Source of the DNA: Sediminivirga luteola
GTDB taxonomy: Bacteria; Actinomycetota; Actinomycetes; Actinomycetales; Brevibacteriaceae
Assembly: GCF_014639315.1 (NCBI RefSeq)
Contig: NZ_BMFY01000001.1
Coordinates: 62,001 to 126,000 of the forward strand
Reading direction: 5' to 3'
DNA: 64,000 nucleotides
Shown here: positions 32,859 through 42,048 of the stretch, piece after piece
Layout of the letters: each line of letters begins with the position of its first letter
Numbering within the stretch: the stretch's first letter is position 1
Position numbers and translations under genes: made by a program
The notes under the pieces: generated by a model
Told to the model about the DNA's origin: nothing
What the model saw: only the letters and a program-made list of their open reading frames with translations
The model's database searches: none

Positions 32859-33946
32859 GCGACCACACGTTCGACATCGTCGAGCCCCCGGCACATACCC
32901 CGGCCTCCGGTGCGACGGTCCGCTTGGGGACCCGGCGCTCGGTGCTGGCCCGGACCCAGTCCGTGCAGGTGGCCCGCCGCCTGGCGGAATCGGCTGGCTT
33001 CCGGGTCGAGATCGTCGAGGTCGTCACCGAGGGCGATGTGAACATGGCACCGCTGGCCCAGATGGGCGGCACGGGGGTCTTCGTCTCCGCCGTGCGCACG
33101 GCACTGCAGAACGGCACGATCGACATCGCCGTGCACTCGCTCAAGGACCTGCCCACCGCGCAGCCGCCGGAGGTGCTGCTCGCGGCCATCCCCGACCGGG
33201 AGGACCCCCGGGACGCGCTGCTGACCGCCTCGGCGCCGGATCTGGCCTCGCTCCCGCCAGGAGCCCGGGTCGGCACCGGCTCGCCCCGGCGGGCCACGCA
33301 GCTGGCCGCTCTGCGCCCCGATCTGGAGATCACCGGTCTGCGCGGGAACATCGACACCCGCATCGGGTACCTGCGTGAGGGCCGCCTGGACGCGATCCTG
33401 CTGGCCGCGGCCGGCCTGCGGCGTGTGGGCCGCGAGACCGAGGTGGCCGAGTTCCTCGACCCGGCGCGCATGCTCCCGGCTCCCGGGCAGGGCGCGCTGG
33501 CCGTGGAATGCCGCCCCGGCGACGGCATCGCCGAGGCCCTGGCGGCGCTCGACCATGCGCCCACCCGCGCCGCCGTCACCGCTGAACGTGCCGTCCTGGC
33601 GCGGGCGGAGGCCGGCTGTTCCGCCCCCATCGGCGCTCTCGCCCGCTGGGAGGACGCCCCGCAGGAGGGCGCGGCCGCCGCAGACCGGGCGGGCGACGCC
33701 CCGGAGCCGACGGGACGCTTGACGCTGGACGCCGTCCTCGCCGACGACGACGGCCGCCTGATCCGCCGCAGCTTCGAGGGCACGGCCGCCGAGGCCCAGG
33801 CGCTGGGCGAACGCACCGCCGATGCGCTCCTGGCCGGGCTGGCGGCGGGACCGGACGCCAGTACCGGGAGACCGCCGGAGCCCGGCGCCGGCGGCACGAG
33901 ACCATCAGACGAGGACCCCACGACCGGACGGGAGGTGCGCGGATGA
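32855..33946 (+). CDS. hemC: Hydroxymethylbilane synthase (porphobilinogen deaminase)
   Basis: Links four porphobilinogens into hydroxymethylbilane. 363 aa, long because of Pro/Gly/Asp-rich stretches at both ends. Motifs: LGTRRSVLARTQSVQVA (about 24-40), HSLKDLPT (about 93-100) with catalytic residues, TGSPRRATQL (about 142-151), and the dipyrromethane-cofactor Cys in AEAGCSAPIGALA (about 249-261). GTG start overlapping the hemA stop; the ATGA end overlaps hemD. Confidence 0.96.
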   Translation: MSDHTFDIVEPPAHTPASGATVRLGTRRSVLARTQSVQVARRLAESAGFRVEIVEVVTEGDVNMAPLAQMGGTGVFVSAVRTALQNGTIDIAVHSLKDLPTAQPPEVLLAAIPDREDPRDALLTASAPDLASLPPGARVGTGSPRRATQLAALRPDLEITGLRGNIDTRIGYLREGRLDAILLAAAGLRRVGRETEVAEFLDPARMLPAPGQGALAVECRPGDGIAEALAALDHAPTRAAVTAERAVLARAEAGCSAPIGALARWEDAPQEGAAAADRAGDAPEPTGRLTLDAVLADDDGRLIRRSFEGTAAEAQALGERTADALLAGLAAGPDASTGRPPEPGAGGTRPSDEDPTTGREVRG

Positions 33947-35589
33947 ACGCCTTGAGCGCTGTCTCGTCCGGGAATCCACCGGAGAAGAAGAAAACAGCCC
34001 CGGTGTTGCGCCCGGCAGTGAGCTTTGTCGGCACGGGCCCCGGCGATCCGGGACTCATCACCGCGCGGGCCATCGAAGCGATCGAGCGGGCCGCCGTGGT
34101 GGTGACTTCGGATCCGACGCACATGGAACTCGTCGACCGGTACGCCCAGCACGGCCCGCAGATCCTCGACGCGCAGGAACTCGGCAACACCGGCCGGGTG
34201 CGGGGCAGGCGGCTGGCCGCCCTGGCCGGCGAGTACGGCCGCGTCGTGCGGCTGCTGTGTGACGACGGCATCCTGTTCGCGCCCACCACCGATGAGGCCG
34301 CTGCCTGCCGCCGAGCCGGCATGTCCTTCGAGATCGTTCCCGGCGTCGGCCTGCCGGCGGGGATCTCCGCCTACACCGGCACCCCGCTGACGGACGGGCG
34401 CGTCCGGTCCGTGCGCCTGGTCGCCGCGGGCAAGACGGCGCACCTGGACATGACGCCGCACCGCAACACCGGCCATGTCCTCGCCGGAAGCCTGGTAGAC
34501 ATCGAGGACTCCGTGTGCGGGCTGATCGACGCCGGATGGGACCCGGAGACCGAGGTCGTCATCTGCTCCGGCGGGACCACCGCGACCCAGGTTACGGCGG
34601 ACACCACCCTGGGCGCCCTGCGCCGGCACGTGGCCGATCTGGCCGAGGTCTCCACGCCGGAGGAGAGGATCGTGGTCCTGGTGGGACCGGGCAATGCCCT
34701 CCGCCAGGAGCTGGAGTGGTTCGAGTCCAAGCCGCTGTTCGGCTGGCAGATCATCATCCCCCGCACGAAGGAGCAGGGCGCCGCCACGGTGGAGGCCCTT
34801 GCCGAGCTCGGCGCCGTGGGCACCATCGTGCCGACCATCTCGGTGGAGCCGCCGCGCAGCCCGCAGAAGATGGAACGGGCGATGCGCGGACTGGTCACCG
34901 GCGACTACCGGTGGGTCGGGTTCACCTCGGTCAACGCCGTCCGGGCCGTGCGCAACCACCTGTCCACGCTGGGTCTGGACGCCCGCTGCTTCGCTGGCAT
35001 CAAGATCGCCGCGGTCGGCGGGGTCACGGCAGCGTCGCTGCGGGAGATCGGGATCGAGCCGGAGCTGATCCCCTCCGGGGAGCAGTCAGCCCGCGGGATG
35101 CTGGAGGACTGGCCGCCGTACGATCCCGACCTCGACCCGATCAACCGGGTGCTGCTGCCGCGGGCCGACATCGCCACCGACACCCTGATCGCCGGCCTGC
35201 AGGAGATGGGCTGGGACGTCGACGACGTGACCGCGTACCGGACCGTCCGGGCCGCCCCGCCCCCGGCGCCCATCCGCGAGTCCATCAAGGGCGGTGACTT
35301 CGACGCGGTGCTGTTCACCTCCTCGTCGACGGTGCGGAACATGGTGGGCATCGCCGGCAAACCCCACCCGCGGACCATCGTGGCGTGCATCGGCCCGGCC
35401 ACCGCCAAGACGGCGGAGGAGCACGGCCTGCGGGTCGATGTCCTGGCGCCGGAGGCGAACATCGGCGCCCTGATCACGGCCCTGGCCGACTTCGCCCGCG
35501 CCCGCCGCCAGGAGGCCAAGGACAACGACGAGACCCCGCTGCGGCCCTCGCAGGCACGCACGCCGGCAAGGAGGAGGAAGCGTTCATGA
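33943..35589 (+). CDS. hemD: Fused uroporphyrinogen methyltransferase-like/uroporphyrinogen-III synthase
   Basis: 548 aa, two domains. The N-terminal half (about 25-265) has the tetrapyrrole methylase fold: the SAM-site start [13 protein letters not shown] (about 28-40) and [19 protein letters not shown] are kept. The motif that normally reads RLKGGDPxxFGRGxEE is replaced by [17 protein letters not shown], so methyltransferase activity is doubtful. The C-terminal half (about 270-525) is uroporphyrinogen-III synthase, which closes and inverts ring D. It shows [11 protein letters not shown] and [14 protein letters not shown], a repeated HemD signature. A basic tail (ARRRKRS) ends the protein. 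ATGA overlaps couple it to hemC and hemB. Confidence 0.9.
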   Translation: MNALSAVSSGNPPEKKKTAPVLRPAVSFVGTGPGDPGLITARAIEAIERAAVVVTSDPTHMELVDRYAQHGPQILDAQELGNTGRVRGRRLAALAGEYGRVVRLLCDDGILFAPTTDEAAACRRAGMSFEIVPGVGLPAGISAYTGTPLTDGRVRSVRLVAAGKTAHLDMTPHRNTGHVLAGSLVDIEDSVCGLIDAGWDPETEVVICSGGTTATQVTADTTLGALRRHVADLAEVSTPEERIVVLVGPGNALRQELEWFESKPLFGWQIIIPRTKEQGAATVEALAELGAVGTIVPTISVEPPRSPQKMERAMRGLVTGDYRWVGFTSVNAVRAVRNHLSTLGLDARCFAGIKIAAVGGVTAASLREIGIEPELIPSGEQSARGMLEDWPPYDPDLDPINRVLLPRADIATDTLIAGLQEMGWDVDDVTAYRTVRAAPPPAPIRESIKGGDFDAVLFTSSSTVRNMVGIAGKPHPRTIVACIGPATAKTAEEHGLRVDVLAPEANIGALITALADFARARRQEAKDNDETPLRPSQARTPARRRKRS

Positions 35590-36557
35590 GCCCCGTCATC
35601 CGGCCCCGCCGGCTTCGCCAGACCCCCGCCATCCGGCGGCTGGTGGCCGAGCACCGGCTGCATGCCCGGGATCTGATACTGCCGCTGTTCGTCCGGGAGG
35701 GCCTGGACGAACCGGTCGCGCTGAGTCTCATGCCCGGCGTCCTGCAGCACACCCTGGACTCCCTCGTCGACGCCGCGGAGCACGCCGTGGAGGCGGGTGT
35801 CGGGGGACTCATGCTGTTCGGCGTCCCCGAGCGCCGCGACGCGACCGGATCCGCCGCCGATGACCCCGAGGGCATCCTGAACGTCGCCATCGGGCGGCTG
35901 CGCGCCGCGCTGGGGGACTCGACCGTGATCATGGCGGACCTGTGCCTGGACGAGTTCACCGACCACGGGCACTGCGGCGTCATCGGCGCACACGGCAGAG
36001 TCGACAACGACGCCACGCTGGAGCGCTACGGCCAGATGGCGCTGGCCCAGGCCAGCGCGGGCGCGCAGTTCGTGGGCCTGTCCGGGATGATGGACGGCCA
36101 GGTCGGCCACGTGCGCGCCACCCTGGACTCCGCCGGGTTCACCGACACCGGCGTCCTGGCGTATTCGGCGAAGTACGCCTCCGCGTTCTACGGCCCCTTC
36201 CGTGAGGCGGTCGACTCCCAACTGCAGGGCGACCGCCGCAGCTATCAGCAGGACCCGGCCAACGGCCGCGAGGGCCTGCGGGAGACGCTCCTGGACATCG
36301 AGGAGGGCGCCGATGTCGTCATGGTCAAACCCGGGCTGCCCTACCTGGATGTGCTGGCGCGGGTCTCCGACAGCGTGAGCGTCCCGGTATGGGCCTATCA
36401 GGTCTCCGGCGAGTACGCGATGATCGAGGCGGCCGCCGCCGCGGGTGCCATCGACCGTAAGCCGGCCATCATGGAGTCGCTGCTGGCGTTCAAGCGGGCC
36501 GGGGCCCAGGCCATCCTCACCTACTGGGCGGCGGAGATCGCAGCGGAGCTGAGCTAG
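35586..36557 (+). CDS. hemB: Delta-aminolevulinic acid dehydratase (porphobilinogen synthase)
   Basis: Condenses two 5-aminolevulinates to porphobilinogen. 323 aa TIM barrel. Schiff-base lysines lie in [18 protein letters not shown] (about 195-212) and [11 protein letters not shown] (about 246-256). The metal motif reads [14 protein letters not shown] (about 118-131). It keeps the outer two Cys but has Asp where zinc enzymes have the middle Cys, so metal use may be Mg2+ or mixed. AAGGAGGAAG ribosome site and ATGA overlap with hemD. Confidence 0.96.
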   Translation: MSPVIRPRRLRQTPAIRRLVAEHRLHARDLILPLFVREGLDEPVALSLMPGVLQHTLDSLVDAAEHAVEAGVGGLMLFGVPERRDATGSAADDPEGILNVAIGRLRAALGDSTVIMADLCLDEFTDHGHCGVIGAHGRVDNDATLERYGQMALAQASAGAQFVGLSGMMDGQVGHVRATLDSAGFTDTGVLAYSAKYASAFYGPFREAVDSQLQGDRRSYQQDPANGREGLRETLLDIEEGADVVMVKPGLPYLDVLARVSDSVSVPVWAYQVSGEYAMIEAAAAAGAIDRKPAIMESLLAFKRAGAQAILTYWAAEIAAELS

Positions 36558-36575
36558 CCGTACTTCCTCGTGAGG

Positions 36576-36721
36576 TTGTGAACACGGGATGCGGGCACAG
36601 CGCCCCCGCCCGGCCAAGGCCAGCCGAGGTGCCGCCCCGGCGCGGGACTGTCCGCCGCCGTCCGGTGACGGGCACGGTTTGACCGCCGGGCGGGTACGCG
36701 GCACGGTGAGTGTGAACACGG
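36576..36721 (+). promoter_or_regulatory. Two TGTGAACACGG words in the hemB-hemL space
   Basis: TGTGAACACGG occurs at 36577-36587 and 36711-36721, flanking the space between hemB and hemL. TGTGAAC is the conserved half of actinobacterial Rex operators; the second half-site is absent in both. They could be weak Rex half-sites or chance. Confidence 0.3.
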
Positions 36722-36772
36722 CGGTGCCGGCCTCAGGTCAGCGCCGGCACATCAGCACATGACGGGAGAACC

Positions 36773-38107
36773 ATGCAGACCACACGTTCGGCCGGGCTCT
36801 TCGACCGCGCCCGCCAGGTGACCCCCGGCGGGGTGAACTCGCCTGTGCGGGCATTCCAGGCGGTCGGAGGCACTCCCCGGTTCATCGACCGGGCCGAGGG
36901 CGCGTTCCTCGTGGACGTCGACGGCAACGAGTACGTCGACCTGGTGGGCTCCTGGGGGCCGATGATCCTCGGACACGCGCATCCGGACGTGCTCGAAGCC
37001 GTGCAGCGCACCGCGGCGAAGGGCTTTTCCTTCGGCACTCCGAGCGAGAACGAGGTGCTCCTGGTCGAGGAGATCGTCTCGCGCGTGACGCCGGTGGAGA
37101 AGGTCCGGCTGGTCTCCTCCGGCACCGAGGCGACGATGAGCGCGATCCGCCTGGCCCGGGGCTACACCGGCCGGGCCAAGGTGGTGAAGTTCGCCGGCTG
37201 CTACCACGGGCACGTCGACGCCCTCCTCGCCTCCGCCGGTTCCGGCCTGGCGACCTTCGCGCTGCCGGACACCCCCGGCGTCACGGGGGCGTCTGCCGCC
37301 GAGACGATCGTGCTGCCGTACAACGACACCGAGGCGCTGGAGCGGGCGTTCGCGGAATCGGGTGAGGAGATCGCCTGCGTCATCACCGAGGCCTCGCCGG
37401 GCAATATGGGCGTCGTCCCGCCGCTGCCGGGCTTCACGGACGCCATCCGGCGGCTCACCCGCGAGCACGGCGCGCTGATGATCTCCGATGAGGTCATGAC
37501 CGGTTTCCGGGTATCCCCGGCGGGGTGGTACGGCTGGGAGTCCGGTGAGTACGGCGATCCGGCCGGCCCGGGCTACCGGCACGGCGCGGCGGACCTGTTC
37601 ACCTTCGGCAAGGTGATGGGCGGCGGCTTCCCGGCCGCGGCCTTCGGCGGGCGCGCCGAGGTGATGGCTCAGCTGGCACCGGAGGGGCCGGTGTACCAGG
37701 CCGGCACCCTCGCCGGGAATCCCGTCGCCACTGCAGCCGGCCTGGCGACCCTGCGCGGCACGGTGGAACACGATGTGTACCCGGTCCTCGAGCGCGCCGC
37801 CGATGCGCTGCGCGCCGCCGTGACCGAGGAGCTCTCCTGCGCCGGGGTGCCGCATCTGATCCAGAGCGCGGGCTCCATGTTCAGCGTCTTCTTCACCGAC
37901 GCCGATGCGGTCACCGACTACGAGGGCGCCCGCGCCCAGGACACTGCGGCGTTCGGCCGGTTCTTCCAGTCGATGCTGGCCCAGGGCGTGCACCTGCCCC
38001 CGGCCGCGTTCGAGGCCTGGTTCCTCAGCCTCGCCCACACCGACGACGTCGTCGACCGGATCATCGCCGCACTGCCGGCCGCGGCCAAGGCGGCCGCCGA
38101 AGGCTGA
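36773..38107 (+). CDS. hemL: Glutamate-1-semialdehyde 2,1-aminomutase
   Basis: PLP enzyme converting glutamate-1-semialdehyde to 5-aminolevulinate. 444 aa. N-terminal [14 protein letters not shown] (about 13-26). The PLP Lys is in [18 protein letters not shown] (about 277-294), and [10 protein letters not shown] (about 239-248) carries the PLP-ring Asp. Separated from hemB by 215 bp, so it may have its own promoter. GGGAG ribosome site 5 nt before the ATG. Confidence 0.96.
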   Translation: MQTTRSAGLFDRARQVTPGGVNSPVRAFQAVGGTPRFIDRAEGAFLVDVDGNEYVDLVGSWGPMILGHAHPDVLEAVQRTAAKGFSFGTPSENEVLLVEEIVSRVTPVEKVRLVSSGTEATMSAIRLARGYTGRAKVVKFAGCYHGHVDALLASAGSGLATFALPDTPGVTGASAAETIVLPYNDTEALERAFAESGEEIACVITEASPGNMGVVPPLPGFTDAIRRLTREHGALMISDEVMTGFRVSPAGWYGWESGEYGDPAGPGYRHGAADLFTFGKVMGGGFPAAAFGGRAEVMAQLAPEGPVYQAGTLAGNPVATAAGLATLRGTVEHDVYPVLERAADALRAAVTEELSCAGVPHLIQSAGSMFSVFFTDADAVTDYEGARAQDTAAFGRFFQSMLAQGVHLPPAAFEAWFLSLAHTDDVVDRIIAALPAAAKAAAEG

Positions 38108-38283
38108 GCCGCAGGGATCCCTCGGCGGTGTGCTCCATCGCCGCCGCACGACCGCGCCCGTCCAGAGCCCTCGGGTGCTGATGTCGTCGCTCAGCCCGTA
38201 CGTCGTCGCGCTCCAGACCTGGGCGGTGACGATCTACCGGCGCGGTGACGACGTAACGGGCCAGGCTGCCTCAAGGAAAGCGC

Positions 38284-38326
38284 ACCGGCTGCCATGCGAC
38301 GAGGCATGGGACACACGGCAGCCGGT
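38284..38326. terminator. Hairpin between hemL and the FAD oxidoreductase gene
   Basis: ACCGGCTGCC (38284-38293) pairs with GGCAGCCGGT (38317-38326). An inner ATGC/GCAT pairing extends the stem with an asymmetric bulge. It ends 22 bp before the next -10 box. No T-tract. Confidence 0.45.
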
Positions 38327-38347
38327 TACCGTGCGACGGCACCTGGG

Positions 38348-38353
38348 TAGGCT
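38348..38353 (+). promoter_or_regulatory. -10 box TAGGCT, leaderless start of the FAD oxidoreductase
   Basis: TAGGCT ends 6 nt before the ATG at 38360. The GTG at 38354 is too close to be the start. Confidence 0.6.
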
Positions 38354-38359
38354 GTGGTC

Positions 38360-39811
38360 ATGGCACGCATCTCAGTCGTCGGCGCTGGTCCCAATGGGCT
38401 GACGGCCGCTGCGGTGCTCGCGGTCGCCGGTCACGAGGTGACGGTGTTCGAGGCCGCCGAGGAGATCGGGGGCGCCACCCGCTCGGCCGATCTGACCGGC
38501 GGGGGCGGCATCAGCGACATCGGCTCGGCGGTGCACCCCATCGGCGCCCAGTCACCGGTCTTCAAAGCGCTGGAACTGGAGCGGTACGGCCTCGAATGGG
38601 CCCATCCCGAGATCCCGCTCGCGCACCCTCTGGACGGCCGCCCGGCCGCCCTCATGCACGCCGACCTCGCCACCACCGCCGCTGAGCTGGACGTCGACGA
38701 ACGCGCCTGGAAGGCGCTCTACGGCCCGCTCGTCCCCGAGACCCAGACGATGCTGGAGTCCCTGCTCAGCCCGCTCCTGCCGCTGCCCAAGCACCTGATG
38801 CGCAGTCTGGGATTCCTCGGTCTGTCCGGGCTCCCGGCGGCCGCGCTGCAGGCCTCCGCCCTGCGCGGCGAGGATGCCCGCGCACTGTTCGCTGGGATCG
38901 CCCTGCACTCGGCGCTCCCGCTGGAACGGCTGATCTCCAGCGGGTTCGGGATCGTGCTCGGCGCCATCGGGCAGCGTCACGGCTGGCCCTTCGCCCGCGG
39001 CGGTTCCCAGGCCATCGCGCGGGCACTGGGCCGGCTGATCGAGGAGCACGGCGGCACCATCCGCACCGGGCACCGCATCACCGACCTGCGCGAGGTCACC
39101 GTCGGCGGCGAGCGCCCCGATGTCACGATGCTGAGCCTGACACCCGCCCAGCTGCTGCGGCTGGAGGGTTTCGACGTCCCCGAGGGATACCGCCGCCGGC
39201 TGGCCCGGTTCCGTTATGGCCCCGGCGTCGTCCGGGTCGAGTTCGAGCTCAGCGAACCGGTGCCCTGGTCCGATCCGCGGCTGGCAGGCGCCGGCACCTT
39301 GCACCTGTGCGGCACCGCCGCCGAGTGCGCCGCTGCGGAGCGCGCCGCCCATTCCGGCGGGATCCCGGAACGCCCCTTCGTCCTGGCCGCGCAGCAGGAC
39401 GCCGCCGACGCCTCCCGCCGTCCCTCCTCCGGCGGACGGCTGCTGTGGACCTACGCCAGGCTGTCCACCGCCAGTGGCCTCGGGCCTGAGGTGGAGACTG
39501 CCTTCGCCGGCGCCATCGAGGATCAGGTGGAGCGCTTCGCCCCGGGATTCCGGGACACCGTCGTGGCCCGTCATGTGATGGGCCCGGCCGCGCTGGAGGC
39601 GTTCGACGCGAACCTCGTCGGCGGGGACATCATCGGCGGGGCCATGGGCCTGCGGCAGCAGCTCTTCCGGCCCGTCGCCTCCCTGGACCCGTACCGCACG
39701 CCGATGCCCGGGGTCTTCCTGTGCTCCTCCTCCGTCCCGCCGGGCGGCGCGGTGCACGGCATGCCCGGTCTGCACGGTGCCGCCTCGGCCATGCGCTGGC
39801 TCGAAGGCTGA
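38360..39811 (+). CDS. Phytoene-desaturase-like FAD-dependent oxidoreductase
   Basis: 483 aa, NAD(P)/FAD oxidoreductase related to carotenoid desaturases. FAD site VVGAGPNGLTAAAVLAVAGH (about 6-25), then FEAAEEIGGATRS. The C-terminal FAD signature is PGVFLCSSSVPPGGAVHGMPG (split; about 447-470). The central substrate domain has FARGGSQAIARALGRLIEEHGG, typical of the family. The substrate is unknown. No carotenoid genes are adjacent, so carotenoid desaturation is not supported by context. Confidence 0.85.
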   Translation: MARISVVGAGPNGLTAAAVLAVAGHEVTVFEAAEEIGGATRSADLTGGGGISDIGSAVHPIGAQSPVFKALELERYGLEWAHPEIPLAHPLDGRPAALMHADLATTAAELDVDERAWKALYGPLVPETQTMLESLLSPLLPLPKHLMRSLGFLGLSGLPAAALQASALRGEDARALFAGIALHSALPLERLISSGFGIVLGAIGQRHGWPFARGGSQAIARALGRLIEEHGGTIRTGHRITDLREVTVGGERPDVTMLSLTPAQLLRLEGFDVPEGYRRRLARFRYGPGVVRVEFELSEPVPWSDPRLAGAGTLHLCGTAAECAAAERAAHSGGIPERPFVLAAQQDAADASRRPSSGGRLLWTYARLSTASGLGPEVETAFAGAIEDQVERFAPGFRDTVVARHVMGPAALEAFDANLVGGDIIGGAMGLRQQLFRPVASLDPYRTPMPGVFLCSSSVPPGGAVHGMPGLHGAASAMRWLEG

Positions 39812-39902
39812 GCGCGCCTAGCCTGATTCCAAGCGGATTCACAGCCGCGATCCCCGTGCGCAGGGGCCGACGAAGATGAAGGCCAGGCGAAATTCTGGGA
39901 AC

Positions 39903-40547
39903 ATGGGGACCATGGCCGCCACGACGATCCACTTGCTCCGGCATGGTGAGGTGCACAATCCCGAAGGCATCCTCTACGGCCGCCTGCCGGGATACCACCT
40001 CTCCGAGCGGGGCTTCGAGATGGCCGAGCGGGTCGGCGCGGTCCTGAGCGGCCAGCACGAGATCCGTGAGATCGTCAGCTCGCCGCTGCTGCGGGCACGG
40101 CAGACCGCTGAGCCGCTGGCCCGCCTGACCGGGCTGGAGCCCACCATCGACCACCGCGTCATCGAGGCGGAGAACGATTTCCAGGGTCAGAAGGTCTCCA
40201 AGGACCGGCTGCTGCGCAGCCCGGCGATGCTGGCGAAGACCTGGAACCCCTTCCTGCCGTCCTGGGGAGAGCCGTATCACAAGCAGGTGCTGCGGATGAA
40301 AGCCGCCGTGACCAGCCTGCGCCGCCGCGTCGACGGCGGGGTCGGCGTGGTGGTCTCGCATCAGCTGCCGATCTGGGTCACCCGCCTGCACGCCGAGAAC
40401 CGGCGCCTCTGGCACGATCCGCGCAGCCGCGAATGCTCCCTTGCCTCGCTGACCACGCTGACCTTCGACGGCCACCGCCTGGTGGACCTGTCCTACGCCG
40501 AGCCGTGCCGCGACCTGCTGCCCGAGAAGGCGGTGCCGGGCGCATGA
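39903..40547 (+). CDS. Histidine phosphatase family protein
   Basis: 214 aa, phosphoglycerate-mutase-like fold. The catalytic RHG is in IHLLRHGEVHNPEG (about 8-21); the second His is in VVVSHQLPIW (about 147-156). Substrate unknown. AATTCT (39891-39896) lies 6 nt before the first ATG, matching the leaderless spacing elsewhere, though this -10 lacks the initial T. An ATG 9 nt later is the alternative start. It is the first gene of a run of four overlapping genes (histidine phosphatase, resA, ccdA, resB); ccsB follows. Confidence 0.85.
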   Translation: MGTMAATTIHLLRHGEVHNPEGILYGRLPGYHLSERGFEMAERVGAVLSGQHEIREIVSSPLLRARQTAEPLARLTGLEPTIDHRVIEAENDFQGQKVSKDRLLRSPAMLAKTWNPFLPSWGEPYHKQVLRMKAAVTSLRRRVDGGVGVVVSHQLPIWVTRLHAENRRLWHDPRSRECSLASLTTLTFDGHRLVDLSYAEPCRDLLPEKAVPGA

Positions 40548-41179
40548 GCACTCGGCCTGCATCGCGGTCAGCACGGCTGCCGCGAGCCGGGCGGCGCGGG
40601 CGCGCCCTCACCGCCGCGGTGCTGACGGCCGCACTCGCCGTGGGAGTCGCCTGCAGCCCCGCCTCCGACGGCCTGGCCGAGCAGGCGGGCGAGGACAAGG
40701 GCTACATCGCCGGAGCCGGCGTCATCACTCAGCTGGGCCCGTCCGAGCGCGGCGAGCCGATCGACCTGGCGGGTGAATACACCGATGGCGAGCCCTTCGA
40801 CCTCCAGGAGTGGCGCGGCGCCCCCGTCGTCATCAACCTCTGGTACGCCGCCTGCCCGCCCTGCCGGACCGAGGCGCCGGGCCTGCAGGCGAACTACGAG
40901 GAGTTCCAGGACGACGGCGTGCGGTTCTTAGGGGTCAACGTCCGCGACGAGGCGCCCACCGCGGAAGCCTTCCACCGCACCTTCGAGCTGACCTACCAGT
41001 CCATGCTCGACCGCGACGGGGCGGCGGTCTCCGCGCTCAGCAACGTGCTCCCGCCCCAGGCGACGCCCTCCACCGTGGTGCTCGACGCGGAAGGCCGGGC
41101 CGCGGCCCGGGTCGTCGGCGAGGTGGACGAGTCCACGCTGCGCGCCCTCATCTCCGATGTGCTCGCAGAACAGTCCTGA
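40544..41179 (+). CDS. resA: TlpA/ResA-type thiol-disulfide protein
   Basis: Extracytoplasmic thioredoxin-like reductant for apocytochrome c. 211 aa. The N-terminal signal (RALTAAVLTAALAVGVACSPAS) ends in a Cys that is probably lipidated; its -3 residue is Gly, a slight deviation from the lipobox. Active site CPPC in WYAACPPCRTEAP (about 100-112); cis-Pro in ATPSTVVLD. ATGA overlap with the phosphatase gene and one-base overlap with ccdA. Confidence 0.9.
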   Translation: MSTRPASRSARLPRAGRRGRALTAAVLTAALAVGVACSPASDGLAEQAGEDKGYIAGAGVITQLGPSERGEPIDLAGEYTDGEPFDLQEWRGAPVVINLWYAACPPCRTEAPGLQANYEEFQDDGVRFLGVNVRDEAPTAEAFHRTFELTYQSMLDRDGAAVSALSNVLPPQATPSTVVLDAEGRAAARVVGEVDESTLRALISDVLAEQS

Positions 41180-42048
41180 TGCCGGATCCCCTCAGCCGTC
41201 TCGCCAGCATCCCGTCCGGCTCCGGCCTCGTCGCCGCGCCGGTCGCTGATGCCATGCCGGACCTCGCGGTGCCATCCCCGGTCGCCAGCCTGGGCTCGCA
41301 GTTCGCGGAGGTGGCCCTCAACGGCCCCATGCTGATGGCGGTGCTCGTCGCGGCCCTCGCCGGCCTGGTCTCGTTCCTGTCCCCGTGCGTGCTGCCGCTC
41401 GTTCCCGGCTACGTCGGCTACGTGACGGGGCTGGGCGCCGGCTCGCTGCAGGACCGGCGCACCTGGCGGGTGGGCCTGGGCATCGGCCTGTTCATCCTCG
41501 GGTTCGCCGTCGTGTTCACCGCTTTCGGGGCGCTGGCCGGTGCAGCGGGGCAGCTCGTCTCCGCGCATCTGGACCTGGTGACGAGGATCCTGGGTGCAGT
41601 GGTCATCCTCGCCGGCATCGTGTTCATGGGCGGTTTCGCGTTCCTCCAGCGCAACCGTGAGATCGGTGCGCGGCCGCCGGCCGGACTCTGGGGCGCACCA
41701 CTGCTGGGCGCGACGTTCGGCTTGAGCTGGGCGCCGTGCATCGGCCCGACCCTGGCGGCGGTGCTGAGCCTCTCGGTGGGCTTCGGCGCCGATCAGGGAA
41801 GCGTGTGGCGCGGCGCGATCCTCGCCTTCGTCTACTGCCTGGGACTGGGCATCCCGTTCCTGCTGCTCGCCGTGGCGCTGGTGAAGGGAATGGGCCGGGT
41901 GGACTGGGTCCGCAGGCACCAGCTGACCATTCAGCGGATCGGCGGTGGCATGCTCATCCTGCTGGGCCTCGTGATGGCGAGCGGCCTGTGGATGCGCTGG
42001 ATCTATTCCCTGCAGGGACTCATCGACGGATTCTGGGTGGTGATCTGA
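41179..42048 (+). CDS. ccdA: Cytochrome c biogenesis protein CcdA
   Basis: Transfers reducing equivalents from cytoplasmic thioredoxin across the membrane to ResA. 289 aa with six predicted helices. The two key Cys are in FLSPCVLPLVPGYVGYV (about 72-88) and GLSWAPCIGPTLAAVL (about 184-199). One-base overlaps at both ends (TGATG) tie it to resA and resB. Confidence 0.94.
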   Translation: MPDPLSRLASIPSGSGLVAAPVADAMPDLAVPSPVASLGSQFAEVALNGPMLMAVLVAALAGLVSFLSPCVLPLVPGYVGYVTGLGAGSLQDRRTWRVGLGIGLFILGFAVVFTAFGALAGAAGQLVSAHLDLVTRILGAVVILAGIVFMGGFAFLQRNREIGARPPAGLWGAPLLGATFGLSWAPCIGPTLAAVLSLSVGFGADQGSVWRGAILAFVYCLGLGIPFLLLAVALVKGMGRVDWVRRHQLTIQRIGGGMLILLGLVMASGLWMRWIYSLQGLIDGFWVVI

